NCBI RefSeq assembly: GCF_051020765.1
Contig: NC_134946.1
Span: 6,747,239-6,811,238 of the forward strand
Length of the DNA stretch: 64,000 nucleotides
Direction of reading: 5' to 3'
Source: Lasioglossum baleicum
Lineage: Eukaryota > Arthropoda > Insecta > Hymenoptera > Halictidae
The translations under genes were made by a program, and so were the position numbers. The notes beneath the pieces are model-generated. The model was given only the letters and a program-made list of their open reading frames with translations, had not been told where the DNA came from and searched no databases. How positions within the stretch are numbered: position 1 is the stretch's first letter; each line of letters opens with the position of its first letter. Below are positions 1-11,723 of this stretch, in pieces.

Positions 1-820
1 ACGTGCGGGCCGCTCTTATCGAGAAAATATGAAAATTTCGAATGCATGAGGCTCGATTTTGCCGATGGAACCCGGACGCAGCCAGCGTGGACAGATGTCC
101 GGGTACGCTTATTATTCCTCGCCGACCGACACCGTTCGAATATCCCCGCGCGGGGACACATTTCGAGTCATGCTTCATGAATTTTCAGTAACGTTTCGAT
201 AAAGTGAATTAACAGAGTCTCATTCCAGGCGGACCCAGCTTGGTAACCATGGAATTCGGTAATTCCGATCCCGCAACGGTCGCCCGTGCTCGCTTATTTC
301 TCGGGGAATGTGTTTGTCTGCGCAATCGCCGCACCGCCATTCGGGAATCGAACAGAACAATTATTATGTAAGCGAGGCGCGATGTTTGGAACACCGGCGG
401 CCACAATTTGCATCGAATCGCGGCGAGTTCTCGACTGTGAGAAAGAGAGAAGAAGCTCGATAGACGGAGAGAGAAACAAAGAAAGGAAGAGAGGGAGAGA
501 GAGAGAAAGAGATAGAGTGAGATAGCACGGACTACCGCGCCGTTCCGCACGAGCTAAATTGCATTACCCGCCAGTGCTCGGAATATTTTCCGCGGCGCCT
601 TGAGTCCCGACAACCTACTTATCAATTTTGGACCCGAAGCAATTTGCTCGCGTCCGTCTTCCCAACGGATCCCTAAAATTCCGGATATCGCGCACGATCT
701 CTTATCGATGATGACTCTGCAGAACCAGTTTTTACCAATCAGTTCGTAACTATGTTCTTCGCGGTAGAACTCGCGATTCTGCTGAACTGACCGCAAATTG
801 GTACTCGTCGATTTCAGATA
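1..820. other. No gene seen; CpG-rich patch with purine-rich low complexity
   Basis: I recognise no coding exon or RNA gene here. The DNA is mixed and fairly CpG-rich. At about 430-525 there is an impure (GA)n tract, which produces Ser/Leu-rich or Glu/Arg-rich reading frames on the two strands. Those frames are composition artefacts. Confidence 0.5.
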
Positions 821-822
821 TA

Positions 823-1281
823 CAGTCGTAGACAAAATTAAGTGGACACCCTTTAATGACCAATGCAGTTTTCTTCCATTCTAAGACGATGTTTGTTTTG
901 CATTAAGAAAATCGCTAACACCTATTCTCCTTTTAAAGTTGTCCGCTCGACACTCTAGACCCCGATCGTCCTCAAAAGTTCTATTTTTAAGAGGCGTAAT
1001 TTGCATTATTCGCAGCAGTATGATTCCGATGAAACTTTGTACATGTGTGTAACCTACTTAGGTCTACAAAAATCATATTTTAAATTTTCGTTATAGGCAC
1101 AGATAAGAAAGTTAAAAATCGTGACGTTCACTTTCTTCTTCGAAAGTCCCAGCAATATCAATTTCATAAAAACTCCTTTTACACATTACCCTTTTAACAT
1201 CTCAAAAAAACTGAAGTCTGGTGCAATTTTAAAAAAGTTATCAGTCTTCGAATGGTGTCCACGTAATTTGGACTCCGTCTG
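823..1281. mobile_element. TA-flanked inverted-repeat element (Tc1/mariner-type MITE)
   Basis: The left end reads CAGTCGTAGACAAAATTAAG and the right end is its imperfect inverted complement, reaching TCCGTCTG. TA lies on both sides (821-822 and 1282-1283), and both ends share a GTGGACACC block. A CAG start with a TA duplication is typical of Tc1/mariner elements (family knowledge). There is no transposase frame in the 459 bp. The interior at about 1020-1110 resembles segments near 23.7 kb and 44.3 kb. The stretch at 957-1015 resembles the foldback element at 29.9-30.3 kb, so the element looks composite. Confidence 0.7.
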
Positions 1282-1283
1282 TA

Positions 1284-2079
1284 TGTGCATAGACATATTT
1301 GTTTTCTAAAAATATTTTTGTGGTCGCTGTACCTAATGAAAGAAAATGGATTTTTTTAGTATTAATAGAAAGTAAAATAGCTTGGTTTAATCTGACAAAA
1401 ATTCCATAACAAATTAAGAACTGACTCCTCGGTATTGTTAGTTGTCCGACACAGCCAGCGATTGAAACGACAACTTACGACTAAATTTCTATTCGCCGAT
1501 ATTGCCTGCAGCGCTATCAGCGATAAATGAAACCGTAGGTACATCGATGCCAAGATCAATACAATAACAGAGAGCGGATTAATGTACTTCCCAAACAATA
1601 ATACTGCAAACATACCGTTCGCACGATTCCGGACTTATCGATAATTTGCCGGCACGTTCCGAAAATACAATGGTCGCTGCGAAGACGACAATGGCGAGAA
1701 ACGCTCTGGAAACGTGTTAACATTTCTCGGGACACGCCTAAAAATATAACCTTGAGGAAGAAACGAAGTTCCGCGACAAATGCAATTACCAGAAGGAGAA
1801 TAAACCGTTTGAACGGGCGCACGCTGGTAGGGAAAGGCGGCGGACTTTTAGAACACATTATATGAACGACCGGTGCCGCGGAGGAGTGTCGATAAAAGAG
1901 ATGGAGTGAAGAAAAAGAACTTTGCATTGAAGTAAAAAAAGCAATGGTCCAAAAGAGTCAAACTTTTGTTCAAAATCAACGATATATTATTATACAAGGC
2001 GTCCCAAAAATTTTGGTACTTCTTTAATAGGGGTGATCCCTTCCCATAAATTTGGCAACGCTGTCCGTTGCTACTGCGC
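1284..2079. other. Intergenic or intronic DNA without recognisable gene
   Basis: AT-rich DNA with a somewhat more GC-rich middle (about 1600-1870). Short open frames occur on the minus strand, but I see no domain, credible splice structure or repeat end. Confidence 0.4.
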
Positions 2080-2087
2080 ATATGCAG

Positions 2088-2670
2088 CAGTGTTGCCAGA
2101 TCGAGGAAATCGGGGGGAAATACAATTTACCCCCTCTCTGATAACCAGATTAATACGTGACGTTAAAATTTTAATCAAGATTGATTGATTAATGTGTACG
2201 ATTAAAAAAGTAATCATTGAAAAATCGGCGATTGATTCAATCGATTGATGAAGTGAATCGTCAATCGTTGATTAAAAGAAGAAATCATCGAAAAATCGAA
2301 AACTGATTCAATCGATTGATGAAGTTAACCGCCATACGGTCTATCCATAAATAAGGAGGATAGAGACACAGAGCGGTGATGGAGAATTGACAGAAATATA
2401 TCTCAACAAAAACTCAGTTCACATTTTTTTCAGTATTCATACAGTTTTGATTCCGTATTTAATTTCGAAGTTTCAGCAATTAATTATTAATCAATCATCC
2501 GATTGACGATTACAATTGAAAGGAATGTAATCGTTAATCGCAATTAACGACTACACTAGGAGATTAATTTTTAATTGCGATTAACGATTGAAGTAGAAAT
2601 TTATTCGTCAATAGTTGACTAAATCTTTGCCCAACTCTGCGACCAGTTTTGGTCGATTCTGGCGACACTG
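2088..2670. mobile_element. hAT-like non-autonomous element (CAGTGTTGCCAGA ends)
   Basis: The left end is CAGTGTTGCCAGA and the right end TCTGGCGACACTG, a 13-bp terminal inverted repeat with one mismatch. The flanks are near-identical 8-mers: ATATGCAG (2080-2087) and ATATGCAA (2671-2678). An 8-bp target duplication and ends beginning CAG are hAT hallmarks (family knowledge). The interior is rich in AATCGATTGATT-like motifs, including a two-copy direct repeat of period about 71 bp near 2213 and 2284. Near 2625-2640 it contains TTTGCCCAACTCTG, the end of another hAT-like family, so something may be nested here. A shorter relative lies at 53130-53311. Confidence 0.75.
2213..2340. repeat. Two-copy direct repeat, period about 71 bp
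   Basis: Two copies of a unit starting ATCATYGAAAAATCG and continuing with GATTCAATCGATTGATGAAG lie 71 bp apart inside the hAT-like element. The second copy is incomplete. Confidence 0.6.
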
Positions 2671-2678
2671 ATATGCAA

Positions 2679-3525
2679 TAGCTCGATCGGACCAGCTGAT
2701 CGCCCTGACGTTCTGTCTGTATGCGATGTTGCCACAAATCAAATATCGACAATTTCTCTAGAATGGGAAATTTTCAAATACTTTTTGAATCCACTGTAAT
2801 ATGAAGAACTCGTGGAGGGGGTTGGATAAAAGTGACACGGGAAGAGGAAACAAGCGCGACGGGGGTTAAACGTAGGAATAATATAGAAACTTCCTGTGAG
2901 GGTGGAGGCTGGGAACCTAGGGTTCAGCGGTGACACACGTTCAGTCCTCAAAATGAAATTCTACGGGTACCATTACTCTCGTGTTGTGGAACAGATTTAT
3001 TCGGCAGTCATGGAGATCCTGTGACCGACCAATCGGGTCGCGGATGCTCTCCCGAGATACAGATCGTGATTCCTCCTTTCCGTGGTTACCGAAACGGGCC
3101 GCGCGAAAGAGAAAATACTGAGGATCCCGTTGAAAATAGCATCGCGCCGCGGCGTGGTCGGTGAATGCGTTTTCAAAGCACTTGAATGTAGATAAAGTGC
3201 CGAGGAAATGGCCACTTCAGATACCCGACCGCCACGTACCAGATAATCTCGTTCGAGCATTCGCGTGTTCGCGGCTCGAATGAAATAAACGACGGGATTA
3301 ATTGCGTCGAATTAACGCCGGCGTGTCTCGGAGATTTGAACGCGTGTACACGCGCGGGCACGTGTCTTTTCGTGTCTAATGGGACCGCGTGGACTGCCTT
3401 AATCAACATTATTTCGATTGAATTGAATATTCTCGATGATTCCTGTTCCATCTTTTTCTGTGATGCGTGTGCAATTCCAGCCGTGGAGGTGTCACGGACA
3501 TATGTAGTAGGCCAACTCTGTTTGT
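2679..3525. other. No gene seen; CpG-rich patch
   Basis: GC content rises between about 2900 and 3500, with many CpG dinucleotides. Overlapping short frames exist on both strands, as expected in stop-poor CpG-rich DNA. No exon could be supported. Confidence 0.4.
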
Positions 3526-3529
3526 TTAA

Positions 3530-3779
3530 CTCTTAGCTCTCAAATGGTGACTCTGTGAGGCGCCATTAAAAATTGCTGTACCATTATTCAAAATATTGTT
3601 TACATTATTAAATATATCGGTATCTAATCTATTACTAAACATTTAGGTATTGAATGAGGTATTATGCCAATTTCATATCCATAAAATTTATAAAATCATA
3701 GGGAATACAAATATTTTGGATCGGGAGAAATGTTCAATTTTCGAGTTAAAATACTTAAAATAGCTCCGAGTGAAAAGGG
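3530..3779. mobile_element. piggyBac-like MITE, family P2 (complete, TTAA-flanked)
   Basis: TTAA lies at 3526-3529 and 3780-3783. The ends, CTCTTAGCTCTCAAATGG and GCTCCGAGTGAAAAGGG, are diverged inverted copies of CCCTTNGCACTCGRA. The length is 250 bp and there is no coding capacity. TTAA targets and CCCT-type ends are typical of piggyBac-derived MITEs (family knowledge). Other copies lie at 14221, 28612, 38296, 40799, 48023 and 59241. Confidence 0.75.
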
Positions 3780-3784
3780 TTAAA

Positions 3785-3905
3785 TGGTACGGTATGGCTT
3801 TTTAGTTACATTCTGATAGTGTGTTTCAAGATGAGTAGAATGATATTATTATTAGTAGGTCATTCGAGGTCACTCAAGGTCAACTACAATAAAAATAAAT
3901 TCTTC
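3785..3905. repeat. Dispersed repeat fragment with AGGTCA motifs
   Basis: This stretch carries TTACATTCTGATAGTGTGTTTC, then an AGGTCA-rich section ending CTCAAGGTCAAC. Similar sequence occurs inverted at about 18466-18625 and direct at about 52260-52400. It is an old dispersed repeat of unknown class. Confidence 0.5.
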
Positions 3906-4132
3906 AAAGCAAGCGAATTATTCAGAGGCCAACTGTTTCCAGTTTCCACCTTGTATCGCTAAAAATTTTTCAGCAAAATTATTAATAATGCGTAGGAAAT
4001 TGTACAGGCCTACCCTGTATGTGTCAAAATCATTTAAGTGCTTAGGGCCACTAAAGGGAACAAGGAATCTCTAGCTATGTAAATAGAGTTATTCGAAAAT
4101 TCAATTGAATAAATACTAGATCAATAGATTAC

Positions 4133-4333
4133 TGGACTACGAATCTTTATGCAAAATAAAAATTGCCTGCATCGATTGCAAGAAACACAAACTAAATTGA
4201 ATGTTATTTCTTCCCTTAATAATTTTAATAGAGAAGAAATCATATATTGACATCCTCAATTTTTTAAATTTTACAACAATTTTGAATTTCATTTAGTCAA
4301 TTTTGCTATAAATGCATAAAGATACGCAGTCGA
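4133..4333. mobile_element. hAT-like MITE, TAGACTGCGG family (diverged copy)
   Basis: The left end is TGGACTACGAATCTTTATGC and the right end GCATAAAGATACGCAGTCGA, an inverted repeat of about 20 bp. The flanks TAGATTAC (4125-4132) and CTGATTAC (4334-4341) match at six of eight positions, consistent with a decayed 8-bp target duplication. Confidence 0.65.
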
Positions 4334-6780
4334 CTGATTACTAAGATAATCTAATGACAGAAGGATGCGCAGAACTGGAAACTGGAGAGGAATGAAAATT
4401 TTATACCGAGAACGAAAGCCACCGCAGAAATACATCTTCCTACGAAGAAAAAGAATTCGATTCAAGACGTGGTACAGTTTTCTTATCTCGATATTTTTCG
4501 TGCTTGTTTTCTGTAACGAAAGCCATCCCCCACCGAGCCGAAACTCAAACTTTCTCGGTCGGTCTTAGAATAATGGAAACGTGAGACGACTCTCTGAGAA
4601 AGACAAGACTCACCTAGCCAACTATCTGCCGCGGATATCACTGGCACTCAATTTCTGCGAGTTTTAATCCGCCCGGCGGAATTCCACAGCTATTTATGTG
4701 CCGTGGTAAACGAGTGGCCGAGCGTTTTAACCGTAAATTGCGCCCGTCGTTTTCTTTCCCGGCGTGGCGCCGAAAGCCGCGGAAATTGCGAAGTAAAAAT
4801 TTTTAATTTCACCGGCGGAAACTTCTAATAACCTCGTAAGAGATAGAGTTTGAAAAAAAAGGAGAAGGAGGAGGAGGAGGAGGAGGAGGAGCAGCTCTTT
4901 CTCTTTGGGAGGAGAAAACAGAGATCGTCGGTCCGATGACGCCCGGCGACAAACTAATTTCTTAAGGCGATGCACTTGGACGATTAACTTCGGATAGAGA
5001 CGGATATCGACAGCGGAAGGGAGAAGCGGAGCGTGCGAAGAAAGTTAGCAAAGACGATCCATCAATGACCTCATGACGCTTCAAAATGGCGAAGCGGCAC
5101 GGATATATAGTATACGAAACAACGTTGAGCGACGCCCGTCTCTTACAACGCCGTGGATCAGTCGGTAATTGATCGGACGCCGATGGAGTAAACACTCCGT
5201 CGTTGATTGATGAACTAATCAACCCTCGAGATTTTCAGCGTATATCCCAGCGTGATACAAATCGAATCTTCCTGTTAATTTTCCAGCCGGAAATAAGCAA
5301 ACTTTCTATCTATTAGGTCGTTGCATATGAAATGTCCGATTTTGATCAACCGCAACTTTTTACGAAATAAGCTTATTGATCGAAGGAAGCAACTTTGTCA
5401 TCAATTTGTACTATCAAGGAATTAGTTTCTTGATTGTGTTACGCTAGAAATTTTATTTATGGACCCGCACGAGATGTGCAAGACTATAATTACATGGCAA
5501 GAAACAAAAACAACACGTATCCCCTTTTTTTGAATCAAAGATCACACACACACACTCGAGAGTTTATATTAAAATTAATTAACAACATATAGGAGAAAGT
5601 GCAAATCGAATTTTTAATATATTGCTTAAACAAATAACTGACTGAATTTCCATTCAAGAACACACAACTTTTAAAAAATCAATTTCTTTTCAACCTCTGG
5701 TATCCGAGATACCTCGGAAAATGTTTAACCACCAATTTTGAGGGCTGCTTTCACCCCTTCAACGTGAACGGTTATCGAGGAGAAAGACACGTGTCAAATA
5801 TAATATTTTTCGAAGAACTATGTCCCACATAATCAAAATCGGCGTGCGTTACGTGAATGTGTTCCCTTGTTTGTAAAATTATTAAAGAAAGAAAGAAATT
5901 TTTGGCCCCTGTCTATTAATAGTTAATAACCTCTAGCTAAACTTATAATAGTATAATTACTAAGATTACCAGTAAGTTTTATTGACAATCTACATATGTA
6001 TAGATGTAGATCGTAGATTTTCAAGTAAGAAGTTCATATGCATAAGCAGACTTACAAAAATTATTTGTTCGATGTATATGTAAAAGTAATACATATTTAT
6101 GAATTTCTACATAAGAATGACTGTACTTTATTGAGAATTTGTGTAGATCGGAATTTTTAATTTTAGCATTTCGACGAATATTATATATTTTCAAATATTC
6201 TTCATAAACTTTATAAATATATATATATCCTAATATAATATTAATTATTACAAGAGCGAAATTGGAAACGTTTTCTACGGTCAATTATTTCCAAGATGAA
6301 GCATATTTTTTATCTGGCAATTGCAGATGTAAAAACCGCAAGTGTTGCATACATTTACTCGCATTTTATTATAGTACATACTACTGATGAAAAATTAACG
6401 AGGTCACTTTCCTTAGAAATCTGAAATGCAGTATAAAGCCTGATATTGTTTCCATTCAAATTTGGACGTTACGTGATTTTATTGATTGCTGAGATAAAGA
6501 CGAGTTCCACTTTTAATGAAAGTAAGAATTACCATGGCAATACGAGTGTGTTATAGGTAATTTGAGTTAATTTCTACCGAGACGGAGACGAGTGCAATTA
6601 ACTACCACCACCAGAGAAGAGACAGAACTTTTGCGCGTTATTAGTACGCTCGAGAAGACTGCCACTCCTTATTACCGCGCCCGGTAATTCTTCTGCAAAT
6701 GCAACGCTGAAAACGCTCTAATATTGCCGAATCAAATTTCGCGTAACCTGATGTACTATTATCCGACAATAGAACTGACT
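4334..6780. other. No gene seen; CpG patch, (GGA)n tract and mariner end
   Basis: A CpG-rich patch spans about 4560-5260 and includes an impure (GGA)n tract near 4861-4892. From about 5300 the DNA is AT-rich. At 5315-5346 the sequence TTAGGTCGTTGCATATG followed by AAATGTCCGATTTTG looks like a mariner terminal repeat. An inverted relative lies at about 12090-12117 and another version at about 35784. No exon was supported. Confidence 0.4.
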
Positions 6781-6782
6781 TA

Positions 6783-7009
6783 CAGTGGGTGTAAAAAGTG
6801 TATTCGTACGCCCTCTAAAATAGAATAATTTTTTATAATTGTACCAAACGAGACCTGATTTTTTACAATCAATTAGAAGCATTAGTTTACGAAATGACAT
6901 GCAGAAAAGATTTTCCAAAAATTATAATCAATAAAATTAGATCGTTTGCTACAATTACAAAAATGTTATTCTGTATTAAAGAGCGTACGAATATTTTTTA
7001 CATCCACTG
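6783..7009. mobile_element. Tc1-type foldback MITE, GTATTCGTACG family (short copy)
   Basis: TA flanks (6781-6782 and 7010-7011) enclose CAGTGGGTGTAAAAAGTG and its inverted match at the right end. The arms extend inward for about 110 bp, so nearly the whole 227 bp is a palindrome. Open frames crossing it are read through the repeat arms and are not genes. Larger copies lie at 22746-23974 and 44031-44684. Confidence 0.8.
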
Positions 7010-7011
7010 TA

Positions 7012-7832
7012 AACTAAAGTGGCACCGAAGTAATAATCGACGAAAATTTAGACTGAAACCCAAGGTAACAGACGGTGAATATGTATAATATTGCATACAT
7101 ATAATTCAAAATTTATCATAGCTGTTGTCACAAATGTTTGATATACAGGGTGAGACATCTAAGACCATAGTAATTTCAAATAACTATAAAATACACAATA
7201 TTTGTAAATATACCAGGCATTTTATAATTTTGTGCACGATTAAAAATGAAAACATTGTAAATGTAAGAATAAATTACAAGGATCAAATCATATTTTTTTG
7301 GAATGTAATTAATCCTCGTAGAAAATTGAGCTTAATAGTTTCCTCAGTATGTAGGTATTTTATATTATTTTGACCTGTTCAGCTCCAATCACTAGAAACA
7401 TTCAATGAACTCCGCATATGCATACTGCCCGCCAAATTTGCGTATAGGACCCATAAACAAATTAAAGTCTAGAATGGATACATGTTTTAATTTCGGCCGG
7501 TATCGAAAGATCCGAATCGACCGTATTATTCGAAGTAACGAGAAAATAAATTAATGTCCCAACCAGAGATAATATCCAATTGATATTAAAGTAACATTAC
7601 TGTTTAATCAATATCACCGATATCAAATTCATGATACTCATTGTATGCGCACACCGGTAATTATACGATGTACATACAATGTAAAACGAGATACGAAGTA
7701 CGATGATTGCACCGGTGATCGTTTCTCTGAACTGCACGCTTGCACTCGACCCGTCCATATACACGGTGTGACAAAACGAACGCACATTATCTACTCTAAC
7801 AGCTAATTCCGCTTCATTTCAATTTGTGCATT
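7012..7832. other. AT-rich DNA without gene; a lone TACAGGGTG terminus
   Basis: Nothing coding was recognised. At 7144-7160 TATACAGGGTGAGACATC resembles one end of the TACAGGGTG elements (see 10102 and 60154), but I found no partner end. Similar lone ends occur near 13284, 16714, 22510, 36702 and 50995. Confidence 0.4.
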
Positions 7833-7836
7833 TTAA

Positions 7837-8278
7837 CCCCTTGACGTACCATTTTCTTTACAGTTACAGTGATTAAGACGTCTTTATCCCCCAAAATGTC
7901 GTAAAAGGGAAAAGGAAATTTATATTTTTTGTATGGCTACATTTATTTTAATGCTGAAATATTAATTACTAGACTGTGGATCTTCATGCATCTATGGAAT
8001 ATAAAATAAACTAGAATATAAAACACTATAGAATTTTGTACAATTTTCGTTTGTTTTGAACTTGCAAAGGCTGTTCCCATTAAAAATAGAATTTTATCTC
8101 ATTCCACTTTCTTAAAATTTGTCGACAAAAATTGGAAAATGCATTAAACATCAGCAGTCTATTAATTACAAACGAATCAAATTTCATTTCATCTAAAAAG
8201 AAACGCGTAACGTTCATATTTGTTAGACTTTGCTAAAATCTTCATGACAAGTCTGACTCGTTAAAATACGGCAAGGGG
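7837..8278. mobile_element. piggyBac-like MITE, family P1, with nested hAT-like MITE
   Basis: TTAA lies at 7833-7836 and 8279-8282. The ends are CCCCTTGACGTA and TACGGCAAGGGG, nearly perfect inverted repeats. Without the nested element at 7970-8161 the length is about 240 bp. There is no coding capacity. The same composite recurs near 30351-30636 as part of a larger duplication. Confidence 0.8.
7970..8161. mobile_element. hAT-like MITE, TAGACTGCGG family, nested in P1
   Basis: The ends are TAGACTGTGGATCTTCATGC and GCATTAAACATCAGCAGTCTA. The flanks are identical 8-mers, TTAATTAC at 7962-7969 and 8162-8169. The uninterrupted P1 copy near 36577 has a single ATTAATTGC at this place. This copy gives the clearest evidence for an 8-bp target duplication in the family. 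Confidence 0.8.
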
Positions 8279-8282
8279 TTAA

Positions 8283-10099
8283 TTAAATGGGTCCAATTCC
8301 TTGTGCTTGGAGGCAGTTTCTTTCCATTTCCTCCAATTTTTAAGAAATAACTATTTGCGAAGACGCACAGATGTCGATTACTTCAAATATGCTTTTCAAT
8401 TATTTTCATAAACTGGTTGATACAATTTTAAGGTCGATTTACACTAGTTTTCTTTCGATATAAGACGATGGCTCGGGACAGCTTTCGACGTATGTATGTA
8501 TTACGGATGAGGGTACGTATTCCGACACTGATTGTGAGCGATGTCGATTTCTATTAAAAAAAATAATGCAATTGTTGTACGCACATGCAACATTGCACTT
8601 TTGAAAATAAACATGGCCTACAGATGTAGTACTCTCTTTGAAGCATTCATCTTTCTCCTTTAACATCTTTCCGTAACTGTATTGATAACGGAGTTATAAC
8701 CATTGCGCCACCTTGTGCATTGGAAAGGGTCTTGAAAATTTTTAATGCATGAAAAATTTGTTTTCACACTTAAAGAATTGTTAAATTTGATGGAAAGGCT
8801 TGTTATCTCATCTGTCTATTGTATAAAATAGTTCTGTAACGCAAAAACTCCGAGTGGGGGATGGTGGCGGGGATTGATGAGCGAAGCGAACAGGAAAATC
8901 CGAATACAGAGGAATGAATATAGGGGAACAAATGAAATGAATCTGAATACAGGAGAATTTAATTTCGAAATTGAAAAATCTTTAATAATTCCGTATTTAC
9001 TCCTTTTTTGAAAGCGATACCTCCGTCACCCAGAATCACTTTTATTTGGAATTTTTCATCGCATTCCTATAAGAAAAATAAGCCTCAAGTGAACTCTTCT
9101 GCCTATACAAATGATGAACTTTCATTAATTGTCAGTGACACTTCACCCGAATAAAAGAAACCGTTTTCATGTATTTAGTTTTAATAAACTTTAGATATAT
9201 ATTTATGTAAGACTGTGCTTGCAACTTATTTATATCTGCAAGTGTTAAAATACGTATTTTCGGTCAACACAGTAAAAGTCCTGTTAAAGTAATCAGAAAT
9301 CACATCATATTTTGAGTAGTTTCAACAAAATACATGATAAAAAAAAAAGAAACAACATCATTCAGAATTGAATTCTCCTAAATGATCGAAATATCACACT
9401 GCGCCGAAAATTGTTTTATTCTTACACGATTGGTTCTCTGTATCAGGACGCTTCTGTTTCTTCTTTTAACTTCCGCGTTACAATTCAACCATGGAAAAAG
9501 CGCCGGATTGTAAAGGAAAAGGTGGAACACCGTTCGGGAGAATAGGTGAGAACGAAAATCCGTAATTACGACAAATCACTTGGCCGACGAGAGAATTCTC
9601 CATTTCCGGCGGGACAATATTGCCCGACGTGTCGCATCTGCAAAACGAGGAGTTTCGCGCTTGTTTGTACGATCCAGCTGGAAATTACTGGGGCAATTCC
9701 TGAATCGGGCGGAACAAAAATCGCGGAGGAAAAATAATCGAGTACCGTGAATCGTGCCGTAGAAAGTTCCTAACCACGAAATATTAATATTTCCATGGTA
9801 TAAATACATACGTATTGCTCTATTCGCAACTTTCGCGCGTGTGCGCGCAATCATCCGACGAATTAAATTTAAACTTTTGATTGTGCAAATAGACGGTTCT
9901 CTCGCGAGGACAAATTTGAATTGCGCGAGCGCGCGTGCCTATGTTACTCTTATCTCAAAGTGAAATTAGAATTAATATCCATTATCATATCGTGCTTCTA
10001 CGAGGTATGTATAATATTTGAACATAACTGCGATCTGAATTATCGTCGAAACGTCGCGAAACACAGTGCATCAGAAAGCTTGTTCTCTCGGCAAAATTA
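8283..10099. other. No gene seen; part of a duplicated segment
   Basis: The stretch at about 8636-8830 closely matches 30750-30960, and about 9400-9440 matches 30990-31030, so this is one copy of an old duplication. A GC-richer patch at 9440-9760 has frames on both strands (including a 92-codon minus frame) but no recognisable domain or splice context. Confidence 0.45.
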
Positions 10100-10101
10100 T
10101 A

Positions 10102-10548
10102 CAGGGTGTTTCGTAACTGGTGGTACAAGCGAAAACGGGGTGATACTACATGAAAAAGTAAGTCGAACACATATCATGCGAGGCTTTGTTTTCGACAAAA
10201 TCTACTTTGAATTTTCGCCGGGTACGCGTGCACTTTGTCATGTCTCGTTATAACGGATCGCGTTATAGTGTTCAACGCTAAAGGTAAGATAGTAAGATGA
10301 TAGGTAAAATAAACATTTCCGTGACACTGGAAGTGTTTATCAAGATAAACTTTAATCAAGGACAATGATCTAAAGTGAGATCTGTTACAACGAGACGTGA
10401 CAAAGTGCACGCGTACCCGGCAAAAATTCAAAGTCGATTTTCTCGAAAACACTCTTACATGAAAAAATTAGTATTGTACATTTTCGACTTGTTTTTTCAT
10501 GTAGTATCACCACCTCTTCGCTTGTACCACCAGTTATGAAACACCCTG
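10102..10548. mobile_element. Foldback TACAGGGTG element, TA-flanked, long arms
   Basis: The TA pair lies at 10100-10101 and 10549-10550. The left arm starts CAGGGTGTTTCGTAACTGG, and the right end is its inverse with few mismatches. Complementarity continues for roughly 150-180 bp on each side, including a CGGGTACGCGTGCAC block. The whole would fold into one long hairpin. The element at 60154-60490 has related ends (CAGGGTGTT, TGGTGGTAC) but a different interior. Confidence 0.8.
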
Positions 10549-10550
10549 TA

Positions 10551-11720
10551 TATCTTAAAAAATGTAAGCGGCATAAAAAAATGTTTCCCGATAACGGAAC
10601 TATTTAGGTGGCCTCTATTTCTCGTGGATCACCCGGTGATCCATATATATTTTTGTAATTTATTTTTTTATAAATATATACATATATTATATATATGTTT
10701 TTTTATTTCTGCCTTCTTGGGCGACGCACTGTACGCAGCGTCGGCGAAAATCGTTCGAACGTTAAATTGCCATCTTCGTTCGGGAAACGAGGGGAGAGAC
10801 CGCCGCTCCCGTATTTTATTTCAGCGAACGATTTCAATAATGTCGCGAGCCGTAATTTAAATAACAATCCCGCCACATTAGGGGCCATTAAGATATGCGC
10901 ATCGAGGGCGGAGAAAGTTTCATTACTCGTGCTCGAGCATTTATTTCAGGAGCATACATTAAAATTGCATTAACAGCGGAAATGGTGTTACAGGGTTCCC
11001 ATAATTCATACAACACGCGTGCAACAAGAGCATGGCAAAACGGTGTTCGGTTCTTCTCTTCGTCTCGACGCGGCGCGACGCGACGGCATGTTGTGCACGA
11101 GAGCTTCTTCCCCTCGTCGCGTCGTCGCGTTGATTAATTTCTTGGTACCACTTCTGTCTTAACGACGGCTGGATTCGAAATTGCTATCCTATCTTCACGA
11201 CACTCTCGTTGGCGGGTTCGGATAATTGGATCTAGAAATCATCGGAATTCAATTCACAAACAATTTCAAGAAAAAGAATTCTCTACATTTGCATGTACGT
11301 ATACCAGAATAAATATCGAACTAGAAATCAATTAGGGTAGGTAGATAATGCAGTGATGGACAAAGTGTTGGAAATCAGCCTTGTAAGTTAGTGAGATCGT
11401 GGTGCCCTATGTACTTTTCTTGTACAGGATGTATAAAAAGTAATAGTCATCCGCCCTAGGGGTGAATCTACACCTCTGGCTCAGTAGACATTTGTAGGAG
11501 AAACTTCCCACAAAATTGTTTATGACAAAGAAAATTGTTGTTAAAGTTTTATTACATTAACACCGTCTACAAAGTCTATCAACAAGGTCTGTCTGTGACC
11601 TTGATTGACCTTCATGGCATCGTGTGAGCCCCATTGAACCATTTCACTCTGTCTACAAGACATAGACATATTTGAGGTGCAAATGTCAAGTGATTCGCCC
11701 TGTATAATAAGCCTGTAGAT
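10551..11720. other. No gene seen; GACGC low complexity
   Basis: A CpG-rich patch at 10720-11140 contains CGGCGCGACGCGACGG and its inverse-type CGTCGCGTCGTCGCG about 40 bp later. Both open frames and their shadows appear non-coding. Around 11432-11705 a TACAGGATG/CGCCCTGTATA pair may mark an old TA-flanked element. Confidence 0.35.
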
Positions 11721-11723
11721 TAT

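Noticed and set aside
6718..7088. Two ORFs with a look-alike at 23833-24099
   Set aside because: Similarity arises because both read through arms of the same foldback MITE family; it is not a protein family.
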